DNA of 64,000 nucleotides. It comes from Longispora albida DSM 44784. Lineage in GTDB: Bacteria > Actinomycetota > Actinomycetes > Mycobacteriales > Micromonosporaceae. The stretch covers positions 480,584-544,583 of the forward strand of contig NZ_KB903825.1 in NCBI RefSeq assembly GCF_000379825.1, read 5' to 3'. The translations under genes and the position numbers were made by a program. Shown in pieces: positions 1-8,994 of this stretch (the first letter of the stretch is position 1; each line of letters opens with the position of its first letter). Below the pieces are notes generated by a model, which worked only from the letters and a program-made list of their open reading frames with translations, was not told the origin of the DNA and ran no database searches.

Positions 1-1
1 G

Positions 2-541
2 AAGGCCAAGGCGCTGCTCGCCGAGGCCGGTCAGGCAGGCGGCCTCGACAACCTGAACCTCGTCGTGTCGACCAGCAACAACTTCCCCGAGAAGGCGCAG
101 GCGATCCAGGCCGCGCTGGCCAGGGCGAACATCAAGGTCACGATCAAGACCCTGGACGGCGAGGCGTACACAGCGGCCACCACCGGCCCGAACGCCGACT
201 ACGACCTGGCGCTCAGCTCCTGGCAGCCGGACTTCCCGAGCCCGAACGCCAACCTCCAGCCCCTCTTCTCCTCCTCGGAGATCGGCAAGGGCGGCTACAA
301 CATCTCCCGGTACTCCAACCCGGAGGTCGACAAGCTGATCACCGAGGCGCAGAGCACCGTGGACCCGAACGAGGCCGGCAAGAAGTGGGCAGCGATCGAC
401 AAGCTGATCCTCCAGGACTCGCCGGTCGTCCCGCTGATCTACACCCGCAACTCCTTCCTGCGCGGGTCGAAGGTCGCCGACTTCTTCATCGCCGACTTCC
501 CGGCATACCCGAACTACCTGAAGGCCGGTATCTCCCAGTGA
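2..541 (+). CDS. ABC transporter substrate-binding protein, peptide type (C-terminal part)
   Basis: This is the last 179 codons of a solute-binding protein whose start lies before the window. The frame is open from base 2. The segment LSSWQPDFPSPNANLQPLF, a tail with alternating acidic and basic residues, and the closing stretch around SPVVPLIYTRNSF are typical of the C-terminal lobe of family 5 (oligopeptide/dipeptide) binding proteins. It would deliver peptides or a related solute to a membrane permease. Its stop codon overlaps the GTG start of the importer ATPase by the sequence GTGA, so the two are translationally coupled. The permease genes are presumably upstream. Confidence 0.88.
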   Translation, partial: KAKALLAEAGQAGGLDNLNLVVSTSNNFPEKAQAIQAALARANIKVTIKTLDGEAYTAATTGPNADYDLALSSWQPDFPSPNANLQPLFSSSEIGKGGYNISRYSNPEVDKLITEAQSTVDPNEAGKKWAAIDKLILQDSPVVPLIYTRNSFLRGSKVADFFIADFPAYPNYLKAGISQ

Positions 542-2124
542 CGACTGTGCTGTCCGCCGAGGACGTCTCGGTGTCGTTCGGCGGGCAGCGCGCCGCCGCC
601 GGGGTGAGCTTCACCCTGGCGGCCGGCGAGGTCCTGGCCGTGGTCGGCGAGTCGGGCTCCGGCAAGTCGGTCACCGCGTTGTCCCTGCTCGGGCTGCTGC
701 CCGGTACGGCGACGGTCACGGGGAAGGCGCTGCTGCGCGGGACTGACCTGTATGGACTGCCGCCCGCCGAGCTGCGCGCGATCCGGGGCAACGAGATCGC
801 GATGGTCTTCCAGGAGCCGATGACCGCGCTGAACCCGGTGTTCACCATCGGGAACCAGCTGGCCGAGGCTCTTCGGGTACACCAGAAAGATCTGAGGAAT
901 CCCAAGGCCAGGGCACTCGAACTCCTGGAGCTGACCGGCCTGCCCGACCCGGCACGCGCCTACCCGCACGAACTCTCCGGCGGCCAGCTCCAGCGGGTCG
1001 TCATCGCGATGGCGATCGCCAACGACCCGGCGGTCCTGATCGCCGACGAGCCCACGACGGCGCTGGACGTGACCGTGCAGGCCGAGATCCTGAGCCTGCT
1101 GCGCGAACTGCGCGACCGGCACGGCTGCGCGATCCTGCTCATCACGCACGACATGGGCGTGGTGGCCGACCTGGCGGACCGGGTGCTGGTGATGCGCGAC
1201 GGCGAGGTCGTCGAGTCCGGCGGCGTCGAGCAGGTCTTCGCCAGCCCAGCCCACCCCTACACCCGCCAGCTCCTCAGCTCCGTCATCACGCTCGGCGGCA
1301 CGGTGTCACCCGCCGCCGCAAAGGTCGCCGAGCCCGTGGTCCAGGTCAAGAACCTCTCCCAGGTGTACCGGGGCGGAGTGCGCGCCCTCGCCGACGCCTC
1401 GTTCAGCATCGCCGCCGGCGAGGTCCTCGGGCTGGTCGGCGAGTCGGGCTCGGGGAAGAGCACGGTGGCCGGCATCGTCACCGGGCTGCTCAGGCCCACG
1501 AGCGGCGAGGTCAGCATCCTCGGTACCAACCCGGCGCGGCTGCGCGGGGCCGCCCGCCGCGAGCTGGCCCGCCAGATCGGCGTCGTGTTCCAGGACCCGG
1601 TGTCCTCGCTCAACCCCCGGGCCACAGCCGGCACCTCGATCGCTGAGCCGATCCGCCTTCACAAGGCTCTGACCGGGTCCGCCGTGGACGACCGCGTCGC
1701 CGAGCTGCTGGAATCCGTGCAGCTCCCGGCCTCCTTCGCCACCCGGTACCCGCACGAGCTCTCCGGGGGCCAGCGCCAGCGCGTCGGCCTCGCCCGAGCC
1801 CTGGCCCTGCGGCCCCGGCTGCTGGTCGCCGACGAGCCGACCAGCGCGCTCGACGTGTCGGTCCAGGCCAAGGTCCTCGACCTCTTCCGCGAACTCCAGG
1901 ACAGCCTCGGCTTCGCCTGCCTCTTCATCAGCCACGACCTCGCGGTCGTCGAACGGCTCGCGGACCGGGTGGCCGTGATGCAGTCCGGCCACATCGTCGA
2001 ACAGGGCCCAGCGGCACAGGTACTCAACTCGCCCGCACATCCGTACACACAACGGCTGATCGCGGCAGTGCCGGTGGCTGATCCGGTGGAGCAGCGGGAG
2101 CGCCGCCTCAAACACGCCGCCTGA
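538..2124 (+). CDS. Dual-domain ABC transporter ATPase, dipeptide/oligopeptide type (DppD-DppF fusion)
   Basis: This 528-residue protein carries two complete nucleotide-binding domains. The first has Walker A GESGSGKS at residues 37-44, signature LSGGQLQRV near 145 and Walker B VLIADEP near 167. The second has Walker A near 301, signature LSGGQRQRV near 408 and its own Walker B. Each domain ends with the AHPYT motif characteristic of oligopeptide importer ATPases (OppD/OppF class). It powers import of the solute bound by the preceding protein. The GTG at 538 overlaps the previous stop and begins directly at a typical ATPase beta strand; the longer open frame upstream of it only shadows the binding-protein gene. 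Confidence 0.93.
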   Translation: MTTVLSAEDVSVSFGGQRAAAGVSFTLAAGEVLAVVGESGSGKSVTALSLLGLLPGTATVTGKALLRGTDLYGLPPAELRAIRGNEIAMVFQEPMTALNPVFTIGNQLAEALRVHQKDLRNPKARALELLELTGLPDPARAYPHELSGGQLQRVVIAMAIANDPAVLIADEPTTALDVTVQAEILSLLRELRDRHGCAILLITHDMGVVADLADRVLVMRDGEVVESGGVEQVFASPAHPYTRQLLSSVITLGGTVSPAAAKVAEPVVQVKNLSQVYRGGVRALADASFSIAAGEVLGLVGESGSGKSTVAGIVTGLLRPTSGEVSILGTNPARLRGAARRELARQIGVVFQDPVSSLNPRATAGTSIAEPIRLHKALTGSAVDDRVAELLESVQLPASFATRYPHELSGGQRQRVGLARALALRPRLLVADEPTSALDVSVQAKVLDLFRELQDSLGFACLFISHDLAVVERLADRVAVMQSGHIVEQGPAAQVLNSPAHPYTQRLIAAVPVADPVEQRERRLKHAA

Positions 2125-2180
2125 CCTGGGAAAGCAATTCATCGCTGGAGTTCTTGCCACTCCATCCATAGCTTCCGTAT

Positions 2181-3650
2181 GTGATGGTCGAAGTATGGCG
2201 CAAGCCAGCATCTCTCCGGGCCCGGGACTGGGAATGGAATACGTTGCGAGACTTCGTCACCAGTCAGGTGACCGGCTCAACGCTCGGGCTGGTGTACGGG
2301 AGGCGACGGCAGGGCAAGACACTCATGCTGCGACTGGTGGCTGCGGCCACGGGCGGATTCATCTTCGGCGTACGGCAACTGACCGAAGCCCAGAACCTCA
2401 CGGAACTGGGGGCGGCGTACGCCCGGCACATCGGGTCACCGTCGCCGGTTGTTTTCGGAAGCTGGCGCGACGCGCTCAAAGCTCTGCTGAGGCTCAGCGG
2501 CCCGGTCATCATCGACGAGTTTCCTCATCTCGTCGCGACGACACCCTCCTTGCCATCGGAGCTGCAACACGCGCTGAGCCCGATGAGCGAAGCCAAGCAA
2601 CACGGAAACGCACGGCTCATTCTGTGCGGCAGCGCGCTGAGCACGATGCGGGGCCTGCCGGATGGGAGAGCTCCTCTGCGTGGCAGGCACAGCATGGAGC
2701 TGGTCGTCCGCCCGTTCTGGTACCGGGAGGCAGCCGGGTTCTGGGGGCTCGACGGCGACCCCGACCTCGCGTTCCGGGTCAACGCCCTGGTGGGCGGCAC
2801 CCCTGCCTACCTGGGGATGTGTGGCGGCGGCCCCCCATCGGCGGCAGACTTCGACGCCTGGATCTGCGGCACCCTGCTCAATCCGGCGAACGCGATGTTC
2901 AGGGAAGGGAACCAGCTGCTCCAGGAGGAGCCTGAGATCACGGATCCGACCTCGTACGCCGGGGTGCTCGCGGCTGTGAGCATGGGCCGCGTCCGGCGGT
3001 CCGAGATCGCCGCGACCCTCGGCCGCGCCGCCACAGCCATCGCACATCCGCTAGCCGGCCTGGAGAACGTCGGGCTGCTCGAACGCGTCGAGGACGCGTT
3101 CAGGGCCAAGCGGGGCACCTACCGCATCGCCGATCCCATCATCCGGTTCAGTCAGCTCGTCGTGCAGCGCGACGAGGGGCGGCTCGTCCGGGGGGAGGCG
3201 AAACGGGTCTGGGCGGATGCCGCCGACACCGTCGCCTCGAAGATCTACGGGCCGCACCTGGAGGACCTGGCCCGCGAGTGGGTGCTGGCGCACGCCTCGG
3301 AGGAAACGATGGGTGGCGGCCGGGCCAGCTGGGTACGACCGGCCACTGTGGCCTGCGCCGAGCACAAGCAGGGGCACGAGATCGACGTCGTGGCGATGGA
3401 GTCCTCCGCGTTCACCGGGGACCGGGTGCTGGCGATCGGCGAGGTCAAGGCGACCGGCAAGCCCGTCGGGGTGGCCGAGCTGAGCAGGCTCGGGCACCTG
3501 CGGGACCTGCTCCCGCCCGATCGTGTGACGACTCCCCCGAAACTCCTGCTGTTCAGCCGGACAGGCTTCGTCCCCGATCTCACCACTGAGGCCGCAGGCC
3601 GGTCCGACGTCGAGCTTGTCGACCTGAACAGGCTGTACAACGGGGACTGA
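2181..3650 (+). CDS. AAA-type ATPase with C-terminal PD-(D/E)XK nuclease-like domain (DUF234 type)
   Basis: This 489-residue protein has an N-terminal P-loop ATPase (Walker A GRRRQGKT at residues 40-47, Walker B VIIDEFPHLV near 110), a middle winged-helix-like part, and a C-terminal segment with HEIDVVAM near residue 399 followed by GEVKATGK near 420. The spacing of that Asp and the Glu-x-Lys matches the PD-(D/E)XK nuclease core. This is the architecture of the archaeal-type ATPase/DUF234 family, widespread but without a settled function. GTG 2181 is followed at once by ATG 2184 and no clear ribosome site separates them. It is a single gene, convergent with the dioxygenase-like gene. Confidence 0.8.
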   Translation: MMVEVWRKPASLRARDWEWNTLRDFVTSQVTGSTLGLVYGRRRQGKTLMLRLVAAATGGFIFGVRQLTEAQNLTELGAAYARHIGSPSPVVFGSWRDALKALLRLSGPVIIDEFPHLVATTPSLPSELQHALSPMSEAKQHGNARLILCGSALSTMRGLPDGRAPLRGRHSMELVVRPFWYREAAGFWGLDGDPDLAFRVNALVGGTPAYLGMCGGGPPSAADFDAWICGTLLNPANAMFREGNQLLQEEPEITDPTSYAGVLAAVSMGRVRRSEIAATLGRAATAIAHPLAGLENVGLLERVEDAFRAKRGTYRIADPIIRFSQLVVQRDEGRLVRGEAKRVWADAADTVASKIYGPHLEDLAREWVLAHASEETMGGGRASWVRPATVACAEHKQGHEIDVVAMESSAFTGDRVLAIGEVKATGKPVGVAELSRLGHLRDLLPPDRVTTPPKLLLFSRTGFVPDLTTEAAGRSDVELVDLNRLYNGD

Positions 3651-3655
3651 GCTGG

Positions 3656-4447
3656 TCAGATCGCGAAGGTGAGTGTGACGGTCAGGCCCGTGGACGGGGT
3701 GCCGGTGATGGTGGCGAGCTGCTTGTCGTAGCCGTCGCGGAAGACCATGTCGCCGCCGAGGGAGCTGCGGCCGAGGTTGGCGGCGCTGCCGGAGTAGCCG
3801 GAGGTCGCGTACACCTCCTGGCAGGCCGCCGAGGGCAGGGCGAGCTGGGAGGTACCGATCTTCGCGGCGGACGAGGTGGCTTTGGCGAGGCTCGGGTACA
3901 CCTCGAAGTGGATGTGCGGCCAGCGGCCGGAGTACGCGCCGGGGAAGACGCTCTGGAAGGTCACCTGGCCGGCGGCGTTGGCTACCTGGACGCCGCGCAG
4001 GTAGTTCTCCTTCGCGATCGCCTGGGAGTACATCGAGTAGTCGCCGTTGATGTCGCAGTGCCAGAGGTAGAGCGCGGCTCCGCTGCGGGGCTGGCCGGTC
4101 GAGCTGTCCACAATGGTCAGTGCGATGGTCAGGGGTACTCCTGCGGCCATGCCGGTGGCCGTGCCGAAGCTGTTCCGGATGTCGCTGCGGACGATGCCGC
4201 TCTGGGTGAGGACGTTCGGGCCGTTGGAGCCGTCGCCCGGGTACGGGCCAGCGGTCTCCTCGGGGATCTTGCCGGGAGGCACCGAAGAGGAGGCCGCCGC
4301 CGAGGGAGTGGCGGACGGTGAGGGCTGGGCTGTTGTGCCGCAGGCCGCGAGGGTCGTGGCGCCGAGCACGCCCAGTGCCAGGCGCCGCGTGATCAGGGTG
4401 CCCAGGTCAGCGGCCAGGCCGAGGTCGTGGTTCTCGTGGCTGTTCAT
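3656..4447 (-). CDS. Intradiol ring-cleavage dioxygenase-like Tat lipoprotein
   Basis: The 263-residue product starts with a twin-arginine signal (TRRLALGVLG, Arg21-Arg22) ending in a lipobox LAAC with Cys36, so it should be exported folded and lipid-anchored outside the membrane. The mature part, after a Ser/Pro/Ala-rich linker, carries LYLWHCDINGDYSMYS and RWPHIHFEVY. The closely spaced histidines of the second motif match the iron ligands of the protocatechuate/catechol intradiol dioxygenase fold. Secreted members act on catechol-like or lignin-derived aromatics, but no catabolic genes lie nearby, so the substrate is unknown. It is divergent from the two-component system. Confidence 0.85.
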   Translation of the reverse strand: MNSHENHDLGLAADLGTLITRRLALGVLGATTLAACGTTAQPSPSATPSAAASSSVPPGKIPEETAGPYPGDGSNGPNVLTQSGIVRSDIRNSFGTATGMAAGVPLTIALTIVDSSTGQPRSGAALYLWHCDINGDYSMYSQAIAKENYLRGVQVANAAGQVTFQSVFPGAYSGRWPHIHFEVYPSLAKATSSAAKIGTSQLALPSAACQEVYATSGYSGSAANLGRSSLGGDMVFRDGYDKQLATITGTPSTGLTVTLTFAI

Positions 4448-4578
4448 GGTTCCAGCAGGCGCTCGTTTCCTGTGACCGGGCTGTCGGGTCCCTGTGGGGT
4501 GGCTGTGGGGACGCTTTCACAGTCAGTACACAGGAACGGCTCAGGTCCGGCACAGCAAACGCGGGGATCGTGGTCGGC

Positions 4579-5295
4579 ATGGTGACCGGGGAACTGCGCC
4601 GGGCGGACGGCGAGCCGCCCCGGGTGCTCGTCGTCGACGACGAGACGGCGCTGGCCGACCTGCTGACGATGGCCCTGCGGTACGAGGGCTGGGAGGTCCG
4701 CGCCGTGCACAGCGGCAGCGGGGCGGTGAAGGCCGCGAAGGACTTCCGGCCGGACGCCGTCGTCCTCGACATGATGCTCCCCGACTGGGACGGGCTGGAG
4801 GTGCTGGGCCGGTTGCGGCACGCGCAGCCCGACGTTCCCGTGCTGTTCCTGACGGCCAGGGACGCCGTGGAGGACCGGGTGGCCGGGCTGACGGCCGGCG
4901 GGGACGACTACGTGACCAAGCCGTTCAGCCTGGAGGAGGTCGTGGCCCGGATCCGGGCACTGCTCCGGCGGGCGCTGCTGCACGGCAGGCCGAGCAACGT
5001 GCTGGTGGTCGGGGACCTGAGCCTCGACGAGGAGTGCCGCGAGGTCCGGCGGGGCGGGGACGAGATCACGCTGACCGCCACAGAGTTCGAACTGCTGCGG
5101 TACCTGATGCGCAATCCGCGCCGCGTGCTCAGCAAGGCGCGGATCCTCGACCGGGTGTGGAACTACGACTTCGGCGGCCAGGCCAACGTCGTCGAGCTGT
5201 ACATCTCCTACCTGCGGAAGAAGATCGACGCGGGACGGCCGCCGATGATCCACACGATGCGGAACGCTGGGTATGTCCTCAAACCAGCCGAATAA
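4579..5295 (+). CDS. OmpR-family response regulator
   Basis: This 238-residue regulator has a receiver domain (acidic pair in VLVVDDE, phospho-acceptor Asp64 in VVLDMMLPDWDG, conserved Lys in TKPF) and a C-terminal winged-helix DNA-binding domain ending RNAGYVLKP. It is the output partner of the overlapping histidine kinase. ATG 4579 was preferred because GGGGA at 4563-4567 sits at a usable distance; GTG 4570 and GTG 4582 are alternatives. The intergenic region shared with the divergent dioxygenase-like gene probably holds its promoter, but no clear -35/-10 pair is visible. Confidence 0.92.
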   Translation: MVTGELRRADGEPPRVLVVDDETALADLLTMALRYEGWEVRAVHSGSGAVKAAKDFRPDAVVLDMMLPDWDGLEVLGRLRHAQPDVPVLFLTARDAVEDRVAGLTAGGDDYVTKPFSLEEVVARIRALLRRALLHGRPSNVLVVGDLSLDEECREVRRGGDEITLTATEFELLRYLMRNPRRVLSKARILDRVWNYDFGGQANVVELYISYLRKKIDAGRPPMIHTMRNAGYVLKPAE

Positions 5296-6718
5296 CGATC
5301 ACGAGATTGAGCAGGTCCGGCCGGGGAGCCTGCGGTTCCGGCTGCTGGCAGGGCTGCTGGCGCTGCTGGCCGTCGCTGGCCTGGTCATCGGGGTGATCAC
5401 GGCGCTCGCCCTGCACAGTTTCCTGGTCGGCCAGGTCGACACGAAGCTGAGGGAGTCGACCGGGCGGGTGCTGTTCCGGCTTCCGCCCGGTGCGCAGATC
5501 CAGGTGCAGGGGACCGTGCCGCCGCAGGGGCTGGAGTTCCTCGCCGCCCCAGGGCAGCCGCTCGGCGCGCTCGGGGCGGTTGTCAGGGACGGGAAGGTCA
5601 CGACGGCAGCCACGGTCGAGGCTGACGGGTTCAGGGCCGTGACCGTGGCGGGGCTGGAGGACGTGCCTGCCGATGGCGATCCGCACACCGTCGGCGGGTA
5701 CCGGGTCATCGCCCTCCAGAGCAACCGGGGCGAGAAGATCGTCAGCGGGCTCCCGCTCGACCAGGTGAACGCGACGGCGTGGCGGCTCGTGGCCGTCGAG
5801 GCCGGCGTGACCGCCGGGGTACTGATCATCGCGCTGTTCGCCGGGGCCGGCGTGATCCGGTTCGCGCTGCGCCCGCTCGACCGGGTGGCCGCGATCGCCA
5901 GGCGGGTCGCCGGCCTGCCGCTCGACCGGGGCGAGGTGGCGCTGGCCGAGCGGGTGCCGGACACCCGGCCGGGTACGGAGATCGGCCAGGTCGGGGCGGC
6001 CCTCAACCGGATGCTGGAGCACATCGCCGACGCGCTCGCCGCCCGGCAGGCCAGCGAGACCCGGGTACGGCACTTCGTGGCGGACGCGAGTCACGAGCTG
6101 CGTACCCCGCTCGCGGCGATCCGGGGCTACGCCGAGCTGACCCGGCGCGGTGACCAGCCGGTGCCGGCCGACATCGCGTACGCGACGGGGCGGATCGAGG
6201 CGGAGAGCGCCCGGATGACCGCGCTCGTGGACGACCTGCTGCTGCTCGCCCGGCTCGACTCGGGCCGCCCGCTGGAACGGTCCGACGTGGACCTGTCGCG
6301 GCTCCTGATCGACGCCGTGAACGACGCGCGGATCGCCGGCCGGGAGCACAGGTTCAGCCTCGGCCTGCCCGCCGAGCCGGTGACCGTGCCCGGCGACGCG
6401 GCCAGGCTCCAGCAGGTCATGGCGAACCTGCTGACGAACGCGCGGAGCCACACTCCGCCGGGTACCGTGATCAGCGTTTCGCTCACCGGTACCGGGAAGA
6501 TCATGGTGACAGACAACGGTCCTGGCATCCCGCCTGACCTGCTGCCGGATGTCTTCGAGCGGTTCGCCAGGGGCGACAGCTCGCGGTCGCGCGAGTCTGG
6601 CGGGACGGGCCTGGGGCTGTCCATCGTGTCCGCTGTCGTCGGCGCGCACGGCGGGTCGGTGCGGGTGGACAGCAGGCCGGGCCGCACGACGTTCACGGTC
6701 GACCTGCCGTCCACTTAG
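5273..6718 (+). CDS. Two-component sensor histidine kinase
   Basis: This 481-residue membrane kinase starts inside the end of the regulator gene, a 23-base overlap. It has a first membrane helix near residues 24-50, an extracytoplasmic sensor of about 120 residues, a second helix near 175-195, HAMP, a dimerisation domain with phospho-acceptor His274 in SHELRTPLAAIRGYAEL, and a catalytic domain with N box QVMANLLTNARSH, G1 DNGPGIP and G2 GTGLGLSI. It should sense an envelope signal and phosphorylate the adjacent regulator. The glycosyltransferases downstream on the same strand suggest a cell-surface role, which is inference. Confidence 0.93.
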   Translation: MSSNQPNNDHEIEQVRPGSLRFRLLAGLLALLAVAGLVIGVITALALHSFLVGQVDTKLRESTGRVLFRLPPGAQIQVQGTVPPQGLEFLAAPGQPLGALGAVVRDGKVTTAATVEADGFRAVTVAGLEDVPADGDPHTVGGYRVIALQSNRGEKIVSGLPLDQVNATAWRLVAVEAGVTAGVLIIALFAGAGVIRFALRPLDRVAAIARRVAGLPLDRGEVALAERVPDTRPGTEIGQVGAALNRMLEHIADALAARQASETRVRHFVADASHELRTPLAAIRGYAELTRRGDQPVPADIAYATGRIEAESARMTALVDDLLLLARLDSGRPLERSDVDLSRLLIDAVNDARIAGREHRFSLGLPAEPVTVPGDAARLQQVMANLLTNARSHTPPGTVISVSLTGTGKIMVTDNGPGIPPDLLPDVFERFARGDSSRSRESGGTGLGLSIVSAVVGAHGGSVRVDSRPGRTTFTVDLPST

Positions 6719-6821
6719 GAATTCCGGGCCGTCTTTCATAGCTGGCGCACAGCTGGGTCATCGGCAGGGCATAGCCTGGACCGGCAGGCTCCCAGTCATG
6801 ACCTTCAACGTGGGAACAGTC

Positions 6822-8987
6822 ATGAGAAGACCGGGCGATGGCTCACGGCTCAGATCCCGGCTCGCCCTGGCCGGGCTGCTGGCCGGCACCGCAGTCCTGT
6901 ACCTGTGGGGCCTCGGCGCCTCCGGCTGGGCCAACGCCTACTACTCGGCGGCGGCCCAGGCCGGCTCGCAGTCGTGGCAGGCGTGGTTCTTCGGCTCGTT
7001 CGACGGCGGCAACGCGATCACGGTGGACAAGCCGCCCGTGGCGCTGTGGCTGATGGGCCTGTCGGTGCGGCTGTTCGGGCTGAGCTCGTGGAGCGTTCTC
7101 GTCCCGCAGGCGCTGGCCGGTGTGGCGACCGTGTGGCTGCTGTTCCTGACGGTGCGGCGCTGGTACGGCGACGGGGCCGGGCTGCTCGCCGGTGCCGTGC
7201 TCGCGCTGACGCCGGTCGCGACGCTGATGTTCCGGTTCAACAACCCGGACGCGGTGCTGGTGCTGCTGATGGTGGCCGCAGCGTACGCGACGGTCCGGGC
7301 GATCGAGCGGGCGTCAGCAGGGTGGCTCGCGCTCGCTGGCGCGTTCATCGGGTTCGGTTTCCTGGCGAAGATGCTCCAGGCGCTGCTGGTGCTGCCAGCC
7401 CTGGCCATCGCGTACCTGCTCGGCGCGCGGAAGGCCTCGTGGGGGCTGAGGATCGTGCACCTGCTCGCGGCAGGCGGGGCGATGATCGTGGCCGCCGGCT
7501 GGTGGATCGCGATCGTCGAGCTGTGGCCGGCGGAGTCGCGGCCGTACATCGGCGGCTCGCAGAACAACAGCGTGCTGGAACTCGCGCTCGGCTACAACGG
7601 GCTCGGCCGGATCACCGGCGAGGAGATCGGGAGCGTCGGCGGCGGACGCGGCTGGGGCGAGACCGGCTGGGACCGGATGTTCGCCGGCAACATCGGCGGT
7701 CAGATCGCCTGGCTGCTGCCTGCGGCCCTCGTGCTCACCATCGCAGGGATCGTGCTGACGAAACGGAAGCGCCGGGCCGGCTTCGTCCTCTGGGGTGGGT
7801 GGCTCGTGGTCACCGCCGTCGTGTTCAGCCTCATGCAGGGCATTTTTCACGAGTACTACACGGTGGCGCTGGCCCCGGCCGTCGGCGCGCTGTGCGGGAT
7901 GGGCGCCGCTGTGCTGTGGCGGCTCCGGCGGTACTGGTGGGCGACGGTGCTCCTCGCCGTGACGGTACTCGGCACGGCCATCTGGTCCGCTGTGCTGCTG
8001 TCGCGCAGCCCCGACTGGCAGCCGTGGCTGCGGCCCGCCGTGATCGGCCTCGGGATCGTCGCCGTGATCGGGCTGCTGGCCGGCCTGCTGGACCAGCGCC
8101 GCGCACCGGCACCACCAGACGAGAGCGAGCCGGAGCCGGTGCGGCAGAACAAGCTGGTGCTCGTCGCGCGCCGTACCGCCCCCGTCTCCGCCACGGCTGG
8201 GTTGCTGGCCGTGCTCGCCGGGCCGGCCGCGTACGCGGTCGAGACGGCCGCGACTCCGCACACCGGGGCGATCGTGACGGCCGGGCCGCCCGTGGCCGGC
8301 GGGTTCGGCGGGCGGGGTGGCCCGATCCTGTTCATCAACTACGCTCCCGGCGGCCCCGGTGCACCCGCCGGCGGCATGGCCGCGAGGGGTGGCGGACCGC
8401 AGAACAACACTGGCGGCGGCGGGCCGCAGGTGCTCCGGCCCGGGCAGGCCGGCACGCAGCTGCCGCCGGGGGTGGAGCTGGCGCCGGGGCGGCGTACCGG
8501 CGGGCCGGGCGGCCTGCTCGGCGCGAGCACGCCCAGCCAGGCGATGCGGGACCTGCTGGGGGTCAACGCCGGGGCGTACACCTGGGTCGCGGCGACGGTG
8601 GGGTCGAACAACGCCGCCGGGTACCAGCTGGCGCTCCAGCGGCCCGTGATGCCGCTCGGCGGCTTCAACGGCAGCGACCCGGCTCCGACGCTCGCGCAGT
8701 TCCAGGAACTCGTCGCGGCAAAGAGGATCCACTACTTCCTCGGGGGCGGCGGCCCGGGCGGCGGCATGTTCTTCGACCCCAGTGGCGAGAGCGGCGCCCC
8801 GGCCCAGCCGCAGACGGGCGGACCCGAGCAGAGCGGCGGGCCGCAGCGCACGGGCGGACCACAGCAGATGGGCGGCAGCCGGGTCTCGGCGGAGATCGCG
8901 GAGTGGGTGGCCGCGAACTTCACATCGACCACAGTGGACGGTGTGCCGGTGTACGACCTGACTACCCCGACGACTACGAGGAAGTGA
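6822..8987 (+). CDS. GT39-family polyprenyl-phosphate-dependent glycosyltransferase, membrane protein
   Basis: About 721 residues. The N-terminal two thirds are a polytopic membrane region with YYSAAAQAGSQSWQAW and ITVDKPPVALWLMG near the start, typical of ArnT/PMT-like glycosyltransferases that use a polyprenyl-phosphate sugar donor. A long Gly/Pro/Gln-rich linker (encoded about 8280-8510 and 8740-8880) interrupts a soluble C-terminal domain ending GVPVYDL, an arrangement of the YkcA/YkcB-like subgroup. ATG 6822 has GGGA at 6812-6815; ATG 6798 lacks a ribosome site. The next gene is a GT2 synthase that would make the lipid-linked donor, so the pair likely decorates the cell envelope. Confidence 0.88.
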   Translation: MRRPGDGSRLRSRLALAGLLAGTAVLYLWGLGASGWANAYYSAAAQAGSQSWQAWFFGSFDGGNAITVDKPPVALWLMGLSVRLFGLSSWSVLVPQALAGVATVWLLFLTVRRWYGDGAGLLAGAVLALTPVATLMFRFNNPDAVLVLLMVAAAYATVRAIERASAGWLALAGAFIGFGFLAKMLQALLVLPALAIAYLLGARKASWGLRIVHLLAAGGAMIVAAGWWIAIVELWPAESRPYIGGSQNNSVLELALGYNGLGRITGEEIGSVGGGRGWGETGWDRMFAGNIGGQIAWLLPAALVLTIAGIVLTKRKRRAGFVLWGGWLVVTAVVFSLMQGIFHEYYTVALAPAVGALCGMGAAVLWRLRRYWWATVLLAVTVLGTAIWSAVLLSRSPDWQPWLRPAVIGLGIVAVIGLLAGLLDQRRAPAPPDESEPEPVRQNKLVLVARRTAPVSATAGLLAVLAGPAAYAVETAATPHTGAIVTAGPPVAGGFGGRGGPILFINYAPGGPGAPAGGMAARGGGPQNNTGGGGPQVLRPGQAGTQLPPGVELAPGRRTGGPGGLLGASTPSQAMRDLLGVNAGAYTWVAATVGSNNAAGYQLALQRPVMPLGGFNGSDPAPTLAQFQELVAAKRIHYFLGGGGPGGGMFFDPSGESGAPAQPQTGGPEQSGGPQRTGGPQQMGGSRVSAEIAEWVAANFTSTTVDGVPVYDLTTPTTTRK

Positions 8988-8994
8988 GCTGGCC

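Noticed and set aside
44..2211. Long leftward frames opposite the peptide-importer ATPase
   Set aside because: Pro/Arg/Gly-rich shadow translations caused by high GC; no domain motifs, unlike the rightward ATPase frame.
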